From: Exiguobacterium sp. s124
Lineage (GTDB): Bacteria > Bacillota > Bacilli > Exiguobacteriales > Exiguobacteriaceae
Direction of reading: 5' to 3'
Length of the DNA: 64,000 nucleotides
Assembly (NCBI RefSeq): GCF_018617485.1
Contig: NZ_JACSKH010000001.1
Coordinates: 1,798,001-1,862,000, forward strand
Positions 63,936-64,000 of the stretch are shown piece after piece. How positions within the stretch are numbered: the first letter of the stretch is position 1; each line of letters begins with the position of its first letter. A model generated the notes under the pieces. The model was not told the DNA's origin, did no database searches, and was given only the letters and a program-made list of their open reading frames with translations. The position numbers and the translations under genes were made by a program.

Positions 63936-63967
63936 TATTTAAAATTACGTACGTAATTTTAAATAAA
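63934..63967. promoter_or_regulatory. Perfect 34-bp palindrome over the leader
   Basis: Arms of 17 bases meet between 63950 and 63951; the centre reads ATTACGTACGTAAT, the flanks TTTATTTAAA and TTTAAATAAA. It starts in the -10 box and ends in the ribosome binding site (AAAGGAGG), so a dimeric repressor bound here would block initiation, and as RNA it would hide the ribosome site. Confidence 0.8.
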
Positions 63968-63979
63968 GGAGGACATCTT

Positions 63980-64000
63980 ATGGATCCTAATTTCAGCTAC
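63980..64000 (+). CDS. Start of next gene, possibly dndB (partial)
   Basis: ATG at 63980 behind AAAGGAGG gives MDPNFSY before the window ends. Known DndB proteins start with a short leader and FSY.FPAIRG-like text, and this gene follows dnd-type genes, so dndB is a reasonable guess, but seven residues cannot prove it. Confidence 0.4.

Noticed and set aside
1-64000. CRISPR array
   Set aside because: I saw no regularly spaced direct repeats of 24-40 bases; the only repeat groups are the IS ends and operator palindromes.

Overview
The window reads as chromosome of a low-GC Gram-positive (Bacillales) that does not sporulate; Exiguobacterium is my best guess. Gene orders follow the Bacillus subtilis blocks tig-clpX-lon-ysxC-hemA..L-valS-folC, uvrC/yslB-sdhCAB-ysmA-murI-rph-rdgB-ysnB and lcfA-fadR-etfBA-trxA. 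The sporulation genes that sit inside two of these blocks in Bacillus (gerE, gerM and the spore genes between hemL and valS) are absent. Shine-Dalgarno sites are strong and purine-rich, and GTG and TTG starts occur. Regulation is Firmicute-like: a T-box before valS, CcpA cre-like sites and FadR palindromes.

Layout. 1-4429 is the edge of a type IV pilus cluster: start of a PilB-type ATPase, a VanW-like protein and three prepilin-like proteins. 4476-13325 carries an Ig-like exported protein, folC, selO, three tiny membrane proteins, a lipoprotein and valS with its T-box. 13328-18648 is heme synthesis from glutamyl-tRNA to uroporphyrinogen III plus hemL, without hemX. 18717-26782 is an AI-2E-family membrane protein, engB, lon, clpX, tig and a ysoA-like gene. 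26860-27653 is one transcription unit for tRNA-Arg(UCU), split in its anticodon by a 632-nt group I intron that carries a PD-(D/E)XK nuclease. 27673-35060 is phosphoesterase, rdgB, rph, murI, HPr, thioesterase, sdhBAC and yslB. 35053-39042 has a nucleotidyltransferase coupled to uvrC and a flavin disulfide reductase. 39043-44837 is the seven-gene Mrp Na+/H+ antiporter. 45149-49839 is trxA, etfAB, fadR and lcfA under FadR and probably CcpA. 49874-52825 is a YtrA-type regulator, ABC transporter and lipoprotein operon.

The accessory part starts near 52830. A decayed IS3-family element (53051-53514, 37-bp inverted ends) borders an AT-rich two-gene operon encoding an FRG-domain protein and an AIPR (abortive-infection family) protein, a candidate antiphage system. 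A MarR, nitroreductase, ABM monooxygenase, DUF1304 operon and an unassigned polytopic membrane protein follow. From 60768 to the end is a second AT-rich locus: a winged-helix protein, a DndD-like ATPase, a possible DndE, and, after a terminator and a perfect 34-bp palindrome, the first seven codons of what may be dndB, pointing to DNA phosphorothioation continuing beyond the window.

The strongest leads are the split tRNA-Arg with its complete group I core, the FRG-AIPR operon, and the rearranged Dnd locus with its palindromic operator.
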